Source of the DNA: Eisenbergiella porci
Lineage (GTDB): Bacteria; Bacillota; Clostridia; Lachnospirales; Lachnospiraceae
Length of the DNA: 64,000 nt
Assembly: GCF_009696275.1 (NCBI RefSeq)
Contig: NZ_VUMI01000001.1
Coordinates: 62,001 to 126,000, forward strand
Direction of reading: 5' to 3'
The position numbers and the translations under genes are program-made. The notes beneath the pieces were generated by a model, which made no database searches, was not told the origin of the DNA, and saw only the letters and a list, made by a program, of their open reading frames with translations. Positions 51,005 to 60,032 of the stretch are shown here, in pieces. Each line of letters opens with the position of its first letter. Position 1 is the first letter of the stretch.

Positions 51005-51931
51005 CTAGAACAACGCGTAATCTTCGTCGATTTTTTTGACAACTGTATTTACCAGCATGATGATAATGAAACAGAGAATGGACTGATAGAAGGTGGCCGC
51101 CGCCGTCATTCCCAGATTGGAATTCTGCATCAGGGAACGGAACACGTAGGTATCGATTACATCGGTTGCATTATAGAGCTGCCCGTTATTTCCAACGATT
51201 TGATAGAACATTTCAAAATCGCCGCGCAGGATTCTGCCCACCTGCAGAAGAAGCATGGTAATTACCGTAGGCTTGATACAGGGCAGCGTAATGTACCAGA
51301 TACGCTGAAAAATATTTGCACCGTCAATCTGCGCCGCCTCGTAGCACTCTCCGTCGATTCCGGTAATGGCCGCTATGTAAATAATGGAATTGTAGCCGCA
51401 CCACTTCCAGGCATTAAAGCAGCAGATGATGATAGGCCAGACCCACGGCATGGAATAGACATTGATTTTTTCTATTCCCAGCGAAGTAAGCCAGCCGTTA
51501 AGAAGTCCTGTTTCATAGTTGAAAATGTTGTAGACGAAAGCGCCGACGATTACCCAGGAAATAAAGTAAGGAAAAAAGATAACAGACTGGGTAATTTTCT
51601 TGTAGTATTTGCCTTGCATTTCAGAAATGATAATGGCAAGAATGATTGCAAGCCCCTGAGAGGTAATCAGATTCAGGAGATTGTAGAGAATTGTGTTTTT
51701 GGTAATCAGCCATCCTGTTCCCGACGAAAACAGGTAACGGAAGTTCTCCAGGCCATTCCAGTCACTGCCGAATACCCCCCTGTCAAACCGGTAATTCTTG
51801 AATGCCAGTATCAGGCCCGACATGGGCAGATATGACAGGACCAGGACCAGGAGCACCGCAGGCAGCGCCATGAGGAACAGCGCCCTGTTTTTTTTCAGTT
51901 CATGGCCAAAGTTCTTAAATCGCTCTTTCAC
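51005..51931 (-). CDS. Carbohydrate ABC transporter permease (LplB-like)
   Basis: The protein of about 308 aa has six helices and the EAA loop (CYEAAQIDGANIFQRIWYITLPCIKPTVITML). The GTG at 51931 is preferred because GGGGG lies 8 bases before it; the ATG at 51940 would be touching the ribosome site. It is the first gene of the importer operon, with a promoter candidate at 52045-52073. Confidence 0.92.
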   Translation of the reverse strand: MKERFKNFGHELKKNRALFLMALPAVLLVLVLSYLPMSGLILAFKNYRFDRGVFGSDWNGLENFRYLFSSGTGWLITKNTILYNLLNLITSQGLAIILAIIISEMQGKYYKKITQSVIFFPYFISWVIVGAFVYNIFNYETGLLNGWLTSLGIEKINVYSMPWVWPIIICCFNAWKWCGYNSIIYIAAITGIDGECYEAAQIDGANIFQRIWYITLPCIKPTVITMLLLQVGRILRGDFEMFYQIVGNNGQLYNATDVIDTYVFRSLMQNSNLGMTAAATFYQSILCFIIIMLVNTVVKKIDEDYALF

Positions 51932-52044
51932 GACTTCCATCCCCCTTCTTTACTGGTTACAGTCCGGCCAGGGCCGAACCGTAATCTTTTCTGTACACAT
52001 TTCACTTTTTACTACCGCGTTGTGTACGTATTGCTGATATAAGT

Positions 52045-52073
52045 ATTGTATTATTCCTTGATAAAAATTGAAA
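52045..52073 (-). promoter_or_regulatory. Promoter candidate of the sugar importer operon
   Basis: On the minus strand: TTTCAA (52068-52073), 17-base spacer, TACAAT (52045-52050). Downstream, GTACACA and TGTGTAC form a spaced inverted repeat (about 51992-52028). The 52080-52250 stretch is very AT-rich and shows no gene; it may contain the YesN-type regulator site. Confidence 0.5.
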
Positions 52074-52283
52074 TATGACAAAACTGAGATTTACCGGATT
52101 ATTTTATGCTTTGTGTGCATTTTGTATATTTATTTATAAATTATATTGCTTTTACAATCATTTTTATTTTATATTTTTATTTGCCATTGGTAATTTGCAT
52201 AAAAATTTAATATTAGTACATTTTTTATGCTCTTTTTTACCATTCAAGGTTGCTGCCACCGGCCTCCTTATACCCAAAAAATA

Positions 52284-52320
52284 ACGCAGCAGGAATCCTG
52301 TCCCCGGACTCCTGCCGCGT
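52284..52320 (-). terminator. Terminator after the YesM-type kinase gene
   Basis: On the minus strand ACGCGGCAGGA (52320-52310) pairs with TCCTGCTGCGT (52294-52284), followed by TATTTTTTGG. It ends the regulator transcript before the importer promoter. Confidence 0.9.
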
Positions 52321-52370
52321 CTGCCGGCTATTTATTTTGCCGTTTTTTTATTTTGTTGTCTTTTTCCGTT

Positions 52371-54203
52371 TTAACTGTCAATATACAGAATCTTTTCCGC
52401 TTCCTCCGGGGTCAGGGCGGGCAGACGGACTGTAACCGTGGTTCCCTTTCCCACCTGGCTTTCATAGGAAACTCCATATTCTTCCCCATAGCACAGCTTA
52501 ATCCTGAAGTTCACGTTCTTGGCTCCGTAGCCATGGCTCACTTCGCACGTATTTTCTTCAAAAATATGCGCTACCTGTTCCGCCGTCATGCCAAGCCCGT
52601 TGTCGGTGATACAAAAAACGAGATCCTTTCCTTCGGTCACCGCGGATATACGGATTCTGCATTCCACCATGTCAGGCGCCCTGGCAATGCTGTACATAAT
52701 CGCATTTTCCACAAAGGGCTGAAGGATGATGTTGATGCAGGACAGCTCCTCCACGCCCTCCTGCGCATCAATCTCAAGGCTGATGGCATTATCAAAATGG
52801 TAATTTTCTATCCTGACATAGGCACGTACATGGTTCAGCTCCTCCCGCACCCTGACGATCTGCCTTCCCTTATTCAGGCTGATCCGATAGAACTGAGCCA
52901 GATTCTGCGCAAGCTCCATGATTTCCGGCGCATTGTAATCCATGGCCTCCCAGTTGATCAAATCCAGGGTATTATACAGAAAGTGCGGATTGATCTGCGC
53001 CTGCAGCGCGCGCAGCTCTGCCGATTTCACATTTTTACCCAGCCGGTACTGCTCCAGCATCAGCTTGCGCAGCTCCTTGGTCATATAACTGAAGCTGCGG
53101 AACAGCTCGCCGATTTCATCGCTTTCCTCCTCCGGTATTTCCAAAGAAAGCTGCCCGTCCTGTACCTGTTTCATCTTCGTATTCAGCGTTACCAGACGCT
53201 TTGAGTAATATTTTCCCAGCAGCCAGGAAATCAGAAAGATGGAAAGCACAATCAGCACGGAAAAAAAGATGAGCGTCATTCCCATTAAATAAGTCTGCCT
53301 GTAAAAATCCTGTCTGGGAATGATGGAAACCAGCGTCCATTCCGCCTGCTCCAGCTTTCTCTGACGGTAAAGATAGGCGCTTCCTCCCATCCGCAGCTCC
53401 TGCCATGAGGAATTCCTGCCATGGCCGGGAAGGCTTCCTTTTCCGGACAGCTCATCCAGATTTTCCTGGCTGGATGCCGCCAGAATTTCCCCTCTCTGAT
53501 TAATGAGGTAACTGATTCCCTTCTGCGTAACATCCGAATTCGCCACAATCCGTTCCAGTTCATCACTGGAAACACTCACCCTTGCGATACAGGAGCTGCC
53601 GCTTCCCGCCTCTCCGTATATTTTCTTCAGCATTGCCACACGCAGCTGCTTCTCTCCCACCAGCTCCGGGCCGCTTCTTTCAAGCCCTGTGAAATACAAC
53701 AGCCCCTGATTGATTCGGCCGCACATTTCCTCATAATATGGTTTCTTCTGTAAATCGGATTCCGGGAAAAAATGGTATCTGTTATAGGCGTAAACAAGGC
53801 TGTCAGGCACATAAATTCCACATTGGTACATTTTGTCGGAAAACTCCAGCGAGGTCATAATATCATTGATCCTCCAGTAATCCCTCCACTGATCGCCCGC
53901 TTCCTGTCTAGTAAGGTAATTTCCCTCCTCCAGCATGTCCTGCAGCTCCCGATCCGCACCCACAAGCTCCAAAATATAATTCATATTCTGCAGATGGCTC
54001 TCCAGAAAGTTGACCGCCTGTTCAAAGGATTGATCTGCGGAATAGATAATCTGCGCTTCGTATCTTTTCTCAATCAGCATATAGCTGCAGGAAAGCAGCA
54101 GAATAAAAATCAGGATCATAGGGCCGGAAAAGGATACGGTAAGCTTAATCCGCATGGGCAGGCGTTTGAAATAATTTTTCATCCGGGACCATATTTTTTT
54201 CAC
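52371..54203 (-). CDS. YesM-type sensor histidine kinase
   Basis: The 610-aa protein has two membrane helices (about residues 22-44 and 308-331) that enclose a large extracellular sensor domain. A HAMP linker follows (QVQDGQLSLEIPEEESDEIGELFRSF), then a His_kinase domain with the motif AQINPHFLYNTLDLINW (phospho-acceptor His) and an ATPase domain (LQPFVENAIMYSI, ITDNGLGMTAEQ). Its start overlaps the response-regulator stop (ATGA). It probably senses an external oligosaccharide for the importer and glycosidases downstream. Confidence 0.93.
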   Translation of the reverse strand: MKKIWSRMKNYFKRLPMRIKLTVSFSGPMILIFILLLSCSYMLIEKRYEAQIIYSADQSFEQAVNFLESHLQNMNYILELVGADRELQDMLEEGNYLTRQEAGDQWRDYWRINDIMTSLEFSDKMYQCGIYVPDSLVYAYNRYHFFPESDLQKKPYYEEMCGRINQGLLYFTGLERSGPELVGEKQLRVAMLKKIYGEAGSGSSCIARVSVSSDELERIVANSDVTQKGISYLINQRGEILAASSQENLDELSGKGSLPGHGRNSSWQELRMGGSAYLYRQRKLEQAEWTLVSIIPRQDFYRQTYLMGMTLIFFSVLIVLSIFLISWLLGKYYSKRLVTLNTKMKQVQDGQLSLEIPEEESDEIGELFRSFSYMTKELRKLMLEQYRLGKNVKSAELRALQAQINPHFLYNTLDLINWEAMDYNAPEIMELAQNLAQFYRISLNKGRQIVRVREELNHVRAYVRIENYHFDNAISLEIDAQEGVEELSCINIILQPFVENAIMYSIARAPDMVECRIRISAVTEGKDLVFCITDNGLGMTAEQVAHIFEENTCEVSHGYGAKNVNFRIKLCYGEEYGVSYESQVGKGTTVTVRLPALTPEEAEKILYIDS

Positions 54204-55765
54204 AGGTTCTTGTTCTCCTTATATTCTGAGGGCGTCATTCCTGTCTGCGCCTTGAAAATCCTGGCAAAATAGGCGGCATCCTCATAGCCCACAAGATCCG
54301 CCACATGATACAGCTTCAGGCTGTTGTCACGCAGCAGCTTCTTGGCCTGGTCAATCCGCATGTTGGTCAAATACTGGTTGATGGTGGTTCCGGTCCTCCT
54401 TTTAAAAAGACCGGACAGATAGGAGGGCGTGAGGTATACGGCATCCGCCAGATCCTTAATACACAGGCTTTTGTCTGAATACCGCTGCTTCATCACTTCA
54501 ATTACCTGGAAAATCACCGCATTTCCTCCGGTACCTTCCCTTTCCCTTGCTTCAATAGCTTCCATGGCCCGGGCGGCAACAAAGGTGTGCAGTTCTTCCA
54601 GTGTCTGCGCGTTGTCCCAGAAACGTCCGGATTCCCGGCGTTCCCTTCCTTCTCCTGTCAACAGTTCCTTTTCCAGCTGTTGGATATGGCTGTAAAGCAG
54701 GAAATACATATTTTTTACCGAGCTGTTCAACGCGGCCTTTTCTGTTATAAGCTGTGCATAAATCTGCTCCAGAATACGGATGGCTTCCTCCTTCTCCCGC
54801 CTGGAAAGCGCGCCCACAAAGGCCTCCTCCTGTTCCTTTCCCACCTCAAAATACCGATCGGCCGGCGCTTCCCCACAAAATGCAAAGGAGGCAAAGCCCT
54901 TATAGGAAAGGCATCCTGCCGACTGGCAGGCGGACTGATAGGATGCATACAGCTTTCCGGGTTCCTCCACCATAGCTCCCACAGCAAGGAAATGACGGTA
55001 TTCCCCTTTGGATTCCACGGCCAGTACGCAGAGGGCACGAATCAGTTCCCCATCCCTGTCCAGCATGGACTTCGTGCCGGTTGCCAGCAAAATCAGCGTT
55101 CTGTTGTCGTGGAAATCCATATTACAATAGAATTGTTCTTCAGCCATAAATATCTGCAGTTTTTCCCGGTAGAAGCGGACAAACTCCCCGGCGTCGTCCA
55201 CCGTTCCCGCCAGCTTTACAATCCCGATGCGCATCCGGGTATCCCCGCTGTCCCAAAGGCCGCTCCGGCGCAGCTGACATTCCAGCTTTTTTACATCCTC
55301 CGGCGTGGAAAGCAGGGAAAACAGAGCCTCCCTCTTCAAAAAATCCATGCTCTCCGTATAGCTGTCCTGCAACGCCTTCTGCTTTTTAATCTGAACAATT
55401 CTTTCGATGCCTTTTTCCACCGCCCCGATTAATTCCTCCAAAACCACGGGCTTTTCCACGTACTGTATCGCCCCCAGATCAATAGCGGCCTTCAGATACT
55501 CCTTGTAGGAATAGCTGCTGACAAAAATAATCTGGCAGTCCGGCAAAAGGCTGCGCAGCTGTCTGCACATCTCGATACCGTCCATGCCCCTCATCTTAAT
55601 ATCGGAAAGCACAATATCCGGCTGCCATCTGGCACATATCCCGAAAGCTTCATATGCATTTTCCGCCGTTTCCACGGCATCCACGCCTATTTTTTTCCAC
55701 GGGACATGCCGCATCAGACCGCGCCTGGTTATCAGCTCATCCTCTACGATAAGCAGCTTTATCAT
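54200..55765 (-). CDS. YesN-type AraC response regulator
   Basis: The 521-aa protein has a receiver domain (IKLLIVEDELITRRGL, phospho-acceptor Asp55 in LSDIKM, Lys105 in VEKPV), a long helical middle part and a C-terminal AraC double HTH (IKDLADAVYLTPSYLSGLFKRRTGTTINQY, VADLVGYEDAAYFARIFKAQTGMTPSEY). The ATG at 55765 has GGGGAGGG 6 bases before. It should activate the sugar importer operon. Promoter at 55891-55920. Confidence 0.93.
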   Translation of the reverse strand: MIKLLIVEDELITRRGLMRHVPWKKIGVDAVETAENAYEAFGICARWQPDIVLSDIKMRGMDGIEMCRQLRSLLPDCQIIFVSSYSYKEYLKAAIDLGAIQYVEKPVVLEELIGAVEKGIERIVQIKKQKALQDSYTESMDFLKREALFSLLSTPEDVKKLECQLRRSGLWDSGDTRMRIGIVKLAGTVDDAGEFVRFYREKLQIFMAEEQFYCNMDFHDNRTLILLATGTKSMLDRDGELIRALCVLAVESKGEYRHFLAVGAMVEEPGKLYASYQSACQSAGCLSYKGFASFAFCGEAPADRYFEVGKEQEEAFVGALSRREKEEAIRILEQIYAQLITEKAALNSSVKNMYFLLYSHIQQLEKELLTGEGRERRESGRFWDNAQTLEELHTFVAARAMEAIEAREREGTGGNAVIFQVIEVMKQRYSDKSLCIKDLADAVYLTPSYLSGLFKRRTGTTINQYLTNMRIDQAKKLLRDNSLKLYHVADLVGYEDAAYFARIFKAQTGMTPSEYKENKNL

Positions 55766-55829
55766 GTATTTTCCCTCCCCTGTGTGCTGTCCGCCGACGG
55801 CGGCAGCTGCGTTCCTGCCAGCAATGTAT

Positions 55830-55845
55830 CCCCGGAAAACCGGGG
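55830..55845 (-). other. Leader hairpin of the YesN-YesM operon
   Basis: CCCCGG-AAAA-CCGGGG is a perfect 6-bp GC stem with a tetraloop in the 5' leader, 65 bases before the YesN start. Confidence 0.55.
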
Positions 55846-55890
55846 CCAATCATTTTCATCCGATGTAAAAATGTATGAATTTCTCTGGAT

Positions 55891-55920
55891 ATTATAGCAT
55901 AAGGAATATGGGGTGACCAA
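55891..55920 (-). promoter_or_regulatory. Promoter of the YesN-YesM operon
   Basis: On the minus strand: TTGGTC (55915-55920), 18-base spacer, TATAAT (55891-55896) with a TGC extension. Confidence 0.8.
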
Positions 55921-56030
55921 TATATTTCGCGGATGTGGAACTGCGTGATATGGAACTGTGCACGGAACGAAATGCGGGACGGGGAGGGAATGTATATGAG
56001 AATGGTTTTATTAAGGGGACAGGTATGGCA

Positions 56031-56071
56031 AAAAAATAAGAAGCCAAAACAGTCTGCATTTTGGCTTCTTA
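56031..56071 (-). terminator. Terminator after the DUF2264 gene
   Basis: On the minus strand TAAGAAGCCAAAA (56071-56059) pairs perfectly with TTTTGGCTTCTTA (56049-56037), followed by T6. Confidence 0.92.
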
Positions 56072-56108
56072 TAATTATTATGATCCTGTTGGGTCAATAT
56101 TGTCTAGT

Positions 56109-57248
56109 TCAGTCAATCGCATGATCAATCTGTACGTGGCCGCCGCTCCACACTTTTCGGGAGGTCCAGTCCGCATCTTCATCGGCCCAGAACGGGTCAG
56201 AAACGGGAAGGCCCAGCGGCAGGAATACGGCGCTGCACAGGTACAGGCTTCCCACATTGATATAGCCCTCCGCCAGTTCGGGCTGGCATCCGCAGACTCC
56301 CGGCTGCAGCCAGCCATTTTGATCAAACATTTCCTGGTTTTCCATACATCTGCGGATAACCGCAGTCAATGCACAGCGGACCTGGGCAGGCTCCAGAGAG
56401 CCCTCCAGACGATGTTCCAGCGCGGCCTGGGACAGCATCTGAAAAGCGCCGAAACGATAGCAGATGGAACGTCCAAGGATTGGATAGCTTCCGTCAGGCG
56501 CGATCATCCGTTCCAGAACGGAGGCATAACGTGCGGCCCGGATGGCTACCCTTTTTTCCAGTTCCCGGAATTCTTCCCCCAGATTTACGAACATTTCCGC
56601 CAGATCCAAATACATGGGCTGGATAACAAAGCTGTTATAGTAATCCCAGTGGAACATTTCACCATCGCCATAGACGCCATCCCCTTTATACCAGCCGTCA
56701 AATACCCTGAGGGCGTATGCGATGCGCATTTTATCATAATCTTTTTCACCCAGCACATACAATCCGGCTTCCACCATAGCGGAGAAAAAAATCCAGTTGG
56801 AATTACAGGCCACAATCTGCCTGGAGCTTCTCAGGGCCGCCGCCAGATTCCTGTGCACTCTCTCCGGCAGGCTGCCTGCCAGCTGTCTGGGGGCGCGTAC
56901 CAGCGCATGGCACAGGAATGCCGTATCCACCAGGGGCTGGCCGCCTTCGTTAAAAATCATAAAGTCCGCGGATTCCGGATCCGTCGCTTTGTCTATGCAG
57001 CGTACTGCCAGGCTGCGGTAGGTTTCCTGCAGTTCCTTTTCCTCTCCTTCAAGTCCCTCCGCCTCCAGCCAGGGCGCCAGGCCGAGCATGCTCCTTCCGA
57101 AAGCCTCCAAAGGCGCAAAGGGCGCTCTTTCTCCATGAAAATCCAGCGGCATGGTCTTTTTCAGTTCTTCTTTTTCCAAAGCCTGCAGCACCGGAGTTAC
57201 GATGCAAAGCAGGGAATTCAGCCATTCTTTTCTTGTCGTATTTTTCAT
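56109..57248 (-). CDS. DUF2264 family protein
   Basis: The 379-aa protein is a helical (alpha/alpha)6-barrel candidate: FAPLEAFGRSMLGLAPWLE, CNSNWIFFSAMVEAGLY, GWYKGDGVYGDGEMFHWDYYNSFVIQPM. These are the DUF2264 hallmarks. Members are common in polysaccharide clusters and resemble uronyl hydrolases and lyases in fold, but their activity is not settled. The ATG at 57248 has AGGAGCG before it. It follows the GH88 gene by 82 bp, ends in a strong terminator, and has no signal peptide. Confidence 0.88.
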   Translation of the reverse strand: MKNTTRKEWLNSLLCIVTPVLQALEKEELKKTMPLDFHGERAPFAPLEAFGRSMLGLAPWLEAEGLEGEEKELQETYRSLAVRCIDKATDPESADFMIFNEGGQPLVDTAFLCHALVRAPRQLAGSLPERVHRNLAAALRSSRQIVACNSNWIFFSAMVEAGLYVLGEKDYDKMRIAYALRVFDGWYKGDGVYGDGEMFHWDYYNSFVIQPMYLDLAEMFVNLGEEFRELEKRVAIRAARYASVLERMIAPDGSYPILGRSICYRFGAFQMLSQAALEHRLEGSLEPAQVRCALTAVIRRCMENQEMFDQNGWLQPGVCGCQPELAEGYINVGSLYLCSAVFLPLGLPVSDPFWADEDADWTSRKVWSGGHVQIDHAID

Positions 57249-57330
57249 AATCGCTCCTGTCCGCACACATAGCACGCAATTTTTGCAACTGTTCAGTCAC
57301 TCTCACAGTTACCAATTTTTTACAACCCTC

Positions 57331-58470
57331 TTACCAAATAAAGCAGTCCTTGTCAAGCAGGCGCAGAATCGCTTCAATAAAGAAATAATCACCGTAAATG
57401 ATCGCTTCCTGTTCGGCATCGCTGTGATAAGCGACTTTTCCCATTTCCAGAATCGCATCCTCTTCCGGATTCCAGTTGGCGAATTTTTCTTCCATGGCGC
57501 GCAGAATGCGGTAGGCGCTTTCTTCATACAGCTTCTTTTCATGCTCCGGCACAAAGGATGCTATTTCTAAAAGACCACAGGCCGCACAGGCTCCTGCCGT
57601 GGAATCATAATATACAGGCTCCTGAGGCGCACGGAAATCACAGAGCGGCAGATAATCGGTCATGGCCGCATTGGCAATAAAATAATGTGCCACTTTTTTC
57701 GCGGCATCCAGATATCTGGTTTCACCCGTGTGATGATAGCTGAGAGCAAAGCCGTAAACTGCCCAGGACTGTCCTCTGCTCCATGCACTGTTTTCACCAT
57801 AGCCCTGTCCTCCGGGCGCTTCCAGAAGCTCCCCTGTCATCGGATCGAGAACGCCGATATGGTTACAGGAGCCGTCATCTCTTAACAGCTTGTCCATGGC
57901 CGTATCCGCATGGATTTTTGCAATCGCCGCGAACCGGGGATCCTTGCTCTCCTCGCTCATCCAGTAAAGGATGGGAAGGTTCATAAGGCAGTCTATGATG
58001 ATCCAGCCCACCTGGTTATCACCGTTCCAGGCGCGGATAAAATTCCCCAGCGGATTGAATCTGGCCGCCAGCACATTGGCCGCATTAACACCGCGTTTTT
58101 TGGCTTCCTCACTGCCGGTAAGGCGGTAATCGGCCACTGCGGTATGCAGCCACATAAATCCCACATCATGATACAGCCTTCCGATATCTGCCAGGGCGGT
58201 ATCCATCTTCTTCTCCACACCCTCAGCGGCCTTCCGGTATTTCTCATCTCCTGTGGCGTGGTACATCTGCCAGAGCATTCCTCCCCAGAAGCCATTGGTC
58301 CACCAGAAGATGTCTTTTTCACCAAAATCCTCTGTATACCTGCCGTTTTCCGGTATATAGGGGATTTTGTCACCGACTCTGTCGCATTCGGCGCTCATTT
58401 TTGCGCAGATTTTGCCGTATACCTCCTCCAGCCATTTCTGTCTTTCTTCCTTGCTTTCCTGTTTTGCCAT
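57331..58470 (-). CDS. GH88 unsaturated uronyl hydrolase
   Basis: The 379-aa protein starts at ATG 58470 (GGAG 9 bases before). It has IFWWTNGFWGGMLWQMYHATG, HDVGFMWLHTAVADYRLTG (catalytic Asp region), IIIDCLMNLPILYW, GENSAWSRGQSWAVYGFAL and IIYGDYFFIEAILRL, as in bacterial unsaturated glucuronyl hydrolases of GH88. It releases 4-deoxy-5-keto uronate from lyase products in the cytoplasm, which a DhuI-like isomerase (23335-23976) could take up. It forms an operon with DUF2264 and is divergent from an AraC regulator. Confidence 0.92.
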   Translation of the reverse strand: MAKQESKEERQKWLEEVYGKICAKMSAECDRVGDKIPYIPENGRYTEDFGEKDIFWWTNGFWGGMLWQMYHATGDEKYRKAAEGVEKKMDTALADIGRLYHDVGFMWLHTAVADYRLTGSEEAKKRGVNAANVLAARFNPLGNFIRAWNGDNQVGWIIIDCLMNLPILYWMSEESKDPRFAAIAKIHADTAMDKLLRDDGSCNHIGVLDPMTGELLEAPGGQGYGENSAWSRGQSWAVYGFALSYHHTGETRYLDAAKKVAHYFIANAAMTDYLPLCDFRAPQEPVYYDSTAGACAACGLLEIASFVPEHEKKLYEESAYRILRAMEEKFANWNPEEDAILEMGKVAYHSDAEQEAIIYGDYFFIEAILRLLDKDCFIW

Positions 58471-58752
58471 GGTTTGTACTCCTTTATTTTTATTTTTGAT
58501 TGATTTACGATGAAGCAAGCGGCGATGCAGGCGGCAGTTATCAATACTGCAAAGCTTTCCATTCCGCTGTTTCGAAGTCTGCCTGACGGAAGCCTGAACA
58601 GTTGCTATTTTTACAACAGCACTGTACAAATCTGAAAAAGGCGGTAAAATATAACTGACAGCTCGGCTTCGGATATCAGGAGCAACAGCTCCCTGACTGG
58701 TTCTGCTGTTCGTCCTGACTGTCATTTTAACCGGAAAGGATAGGTATCTGCC

Positions 58753-59553
58753 ATGATTACTGTCGGCCACTGCGGCTATGATTCCAGACACCGGACCAGG
58801 CTGGAAATGCGCCGTCCGGGAGGAACGCCTGACTATACTCTTCTGCTTATAAAAACGGAGGCTTTTTTCCGGATAGACGGAAAAACTCTGCAGACTCCGC
58901 CGGGGACGGTTATTCTGTATGAACCGTCGGTTCCTGTCCATTACGGCAGTGTAGGCGCCTCCTATAATGATGACTGGATTCATTTTCTGCCTGAGGACTG
59001 CGACTTACCATTCCTGCAGGATCTGAAGCTTCCCTGCAATACGCCATGCACGCTTTCCTTTACCGGACAGCTCTCCGAATATGCCCGTATGATCGTCCTG
59101 GAAAAAAATTCGGAGCATCCCTACCGGGAACAGATTCTGGATTCCCTCATGCGGACTTTGCTGTATTCACTGGCCTCCCAGCTTTTGTCTTCTCCTGACG
59201 AAGCCATGGAAAACAAATATTATTCCGCAATGAATGAGCTGCGGATGTCCATTTTAAATACGCCGCATAAAAAATGGACAATTGAGGCGATGGCTGAGTT
59301 AGTGCATATCAGCCCTTCCTATCTGCAGCATCTTTACCGGGAGCTGTTTGGTGTTTCCTGCATTCAGGATGTGATTCAGGCACGCCTGAAATCCGCCCGT
59401 TTTTACCTGCGGACCACGGAAATGTCCATCCAGTCCATTGCAGAGCTTTGCGGGTATGAAAATGAGCTTCATTTCATGAGGCAGTTTAAAAAATTTACCA
59501 ATATGACGCCCAGCCAGTACCGCAGTCATTATCTTTGTGAACAGCAGAAATGA
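58753..59553 (+). CDS. AraC family regulator divergent from the GH88 operon
   Basis: The 266-aa protein has an N-terminal cupin-like sensing domain (ALFFRIDGKTLQTPPGTVILYEP-like region, about residues 30-90) and a C-terminal AraC double HTH (IEAMAELVHISPSYLQHLYRELFG, IQSIAELCGYENELHFMRQFKKFTNMTPSQYR). GGAAAGGA lies before the ATG. Its position facing the GH88-DUF2264 operon suggests it activates those genes on uronide oligosaccharides. A plus-strand promoter TTGCTA-N17-TACAAA lies near 58602. Confidence 0.9.
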   Translation: MITVGHCGYDSRHRTRLEMRRPGGTPDYTLLLIKTEAFFRIDGKTLQTPPGTVILYEPSVPVHYGSVGASYNDDWIHFLPEDCDLPFLQDLKLPCNTPCTLSFTGQLSEYARMIVLEKNSEHPYREQILDSLMRTLLYSLASQLLSSPDEAMENKYYSAMNELRMSILNTPHKKWTIEAMAELVHISPSYLQHLYRELFGVSCIQDVIQARLKSARFYLRTTEMSIQSIAELCGYENELHFMRQFKKFTNMTPSQYRSHYLCEQQK

Positions 59554-59589
59554 GTAGCGTCAGATACGCTTGGAAAAACGCTTAAAAAA

Positions 59590-59628
59590 GCCTCCGCACC
59601 GTGTTTCTGTCGGTGCAGAGGCTTTTTT
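59590..59628. terminator. Bidirectional terminator between the AraC and copA genes
   Basis: GCCTCCGCACCG (59590-59601) pairs with CGGTGCAGAGGC (59611-59622), with A6 before and T6 after, so it serves both convergent transcripts. Confidence 0.93.
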
Positions 59629-59816
59629 AAGCTTCTGAATTCAGTTTCTCCGGCAGAAGAAGCTGCATCCGGAATTCTTTCAGCTGTTACGCAGCTTTGG
59701 GGCTGCGTCCCCTTCGCTCCGGACGGCTCTTCTTCTTTATACCTTATTTAGGTTCTGTGCGCAATGAACTATTCCCTGTTGAACTGACATATCCTGCTTT
59801 TTTGTTCAGTGCTGTT

Positions 59817-60032
59817 TTATCTGGTTACGCAGTCCACTGCGGTATAGCCGGCATCCTCCACGGCTTTCCTCAGGGTATCATCCGCTACGTCCGCAGACAG
59901 CTTAACCGTGGCTTTTTTTGCTTCCAGATCCACATTCGCTTCCTGCACACCTTCCACGGCTGCAAGGGCTTTCTGCACATGCATCTGGCAGTGTGCGCAC
60001 ATCATTCCTTCTACTGTGATTACTTTTTCCAT
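59817..60032 (-). CDS. CopZ-like copper chaperone from a possible internal start within copA
   Basis: Inside the copA frame, ATG 60032 is preceded by AAAAGGAG with 7-base spacing, a ribosome site as strong as any in the window. Translation from here would give a 71-aa protein, MEKVITVEGMMCAHC... to the copA stop, the size and sequence type of a free CopZ chaperone. The site marks an ancestral separate copZ gene, and it may still be used, giving both CopA and CopZ from one frame. Whether it is used in the cell is inference. Confidence 0.5.
   Translation of the reverse strand: MEKVITVEGMMCAHCQMHVQKALAAVEGVQEANVDLEAKKATVKLSADVADDTLRKAVEDAGYTAVDCVTR

Noticed and set aside
52080-52250. AT-rich stretch as a replication origin or centromere-like site
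   Set aside because: No DnaA boxes, iterons or replication genes. A promoter/regulatory region of the importer operon is enough to explain it.
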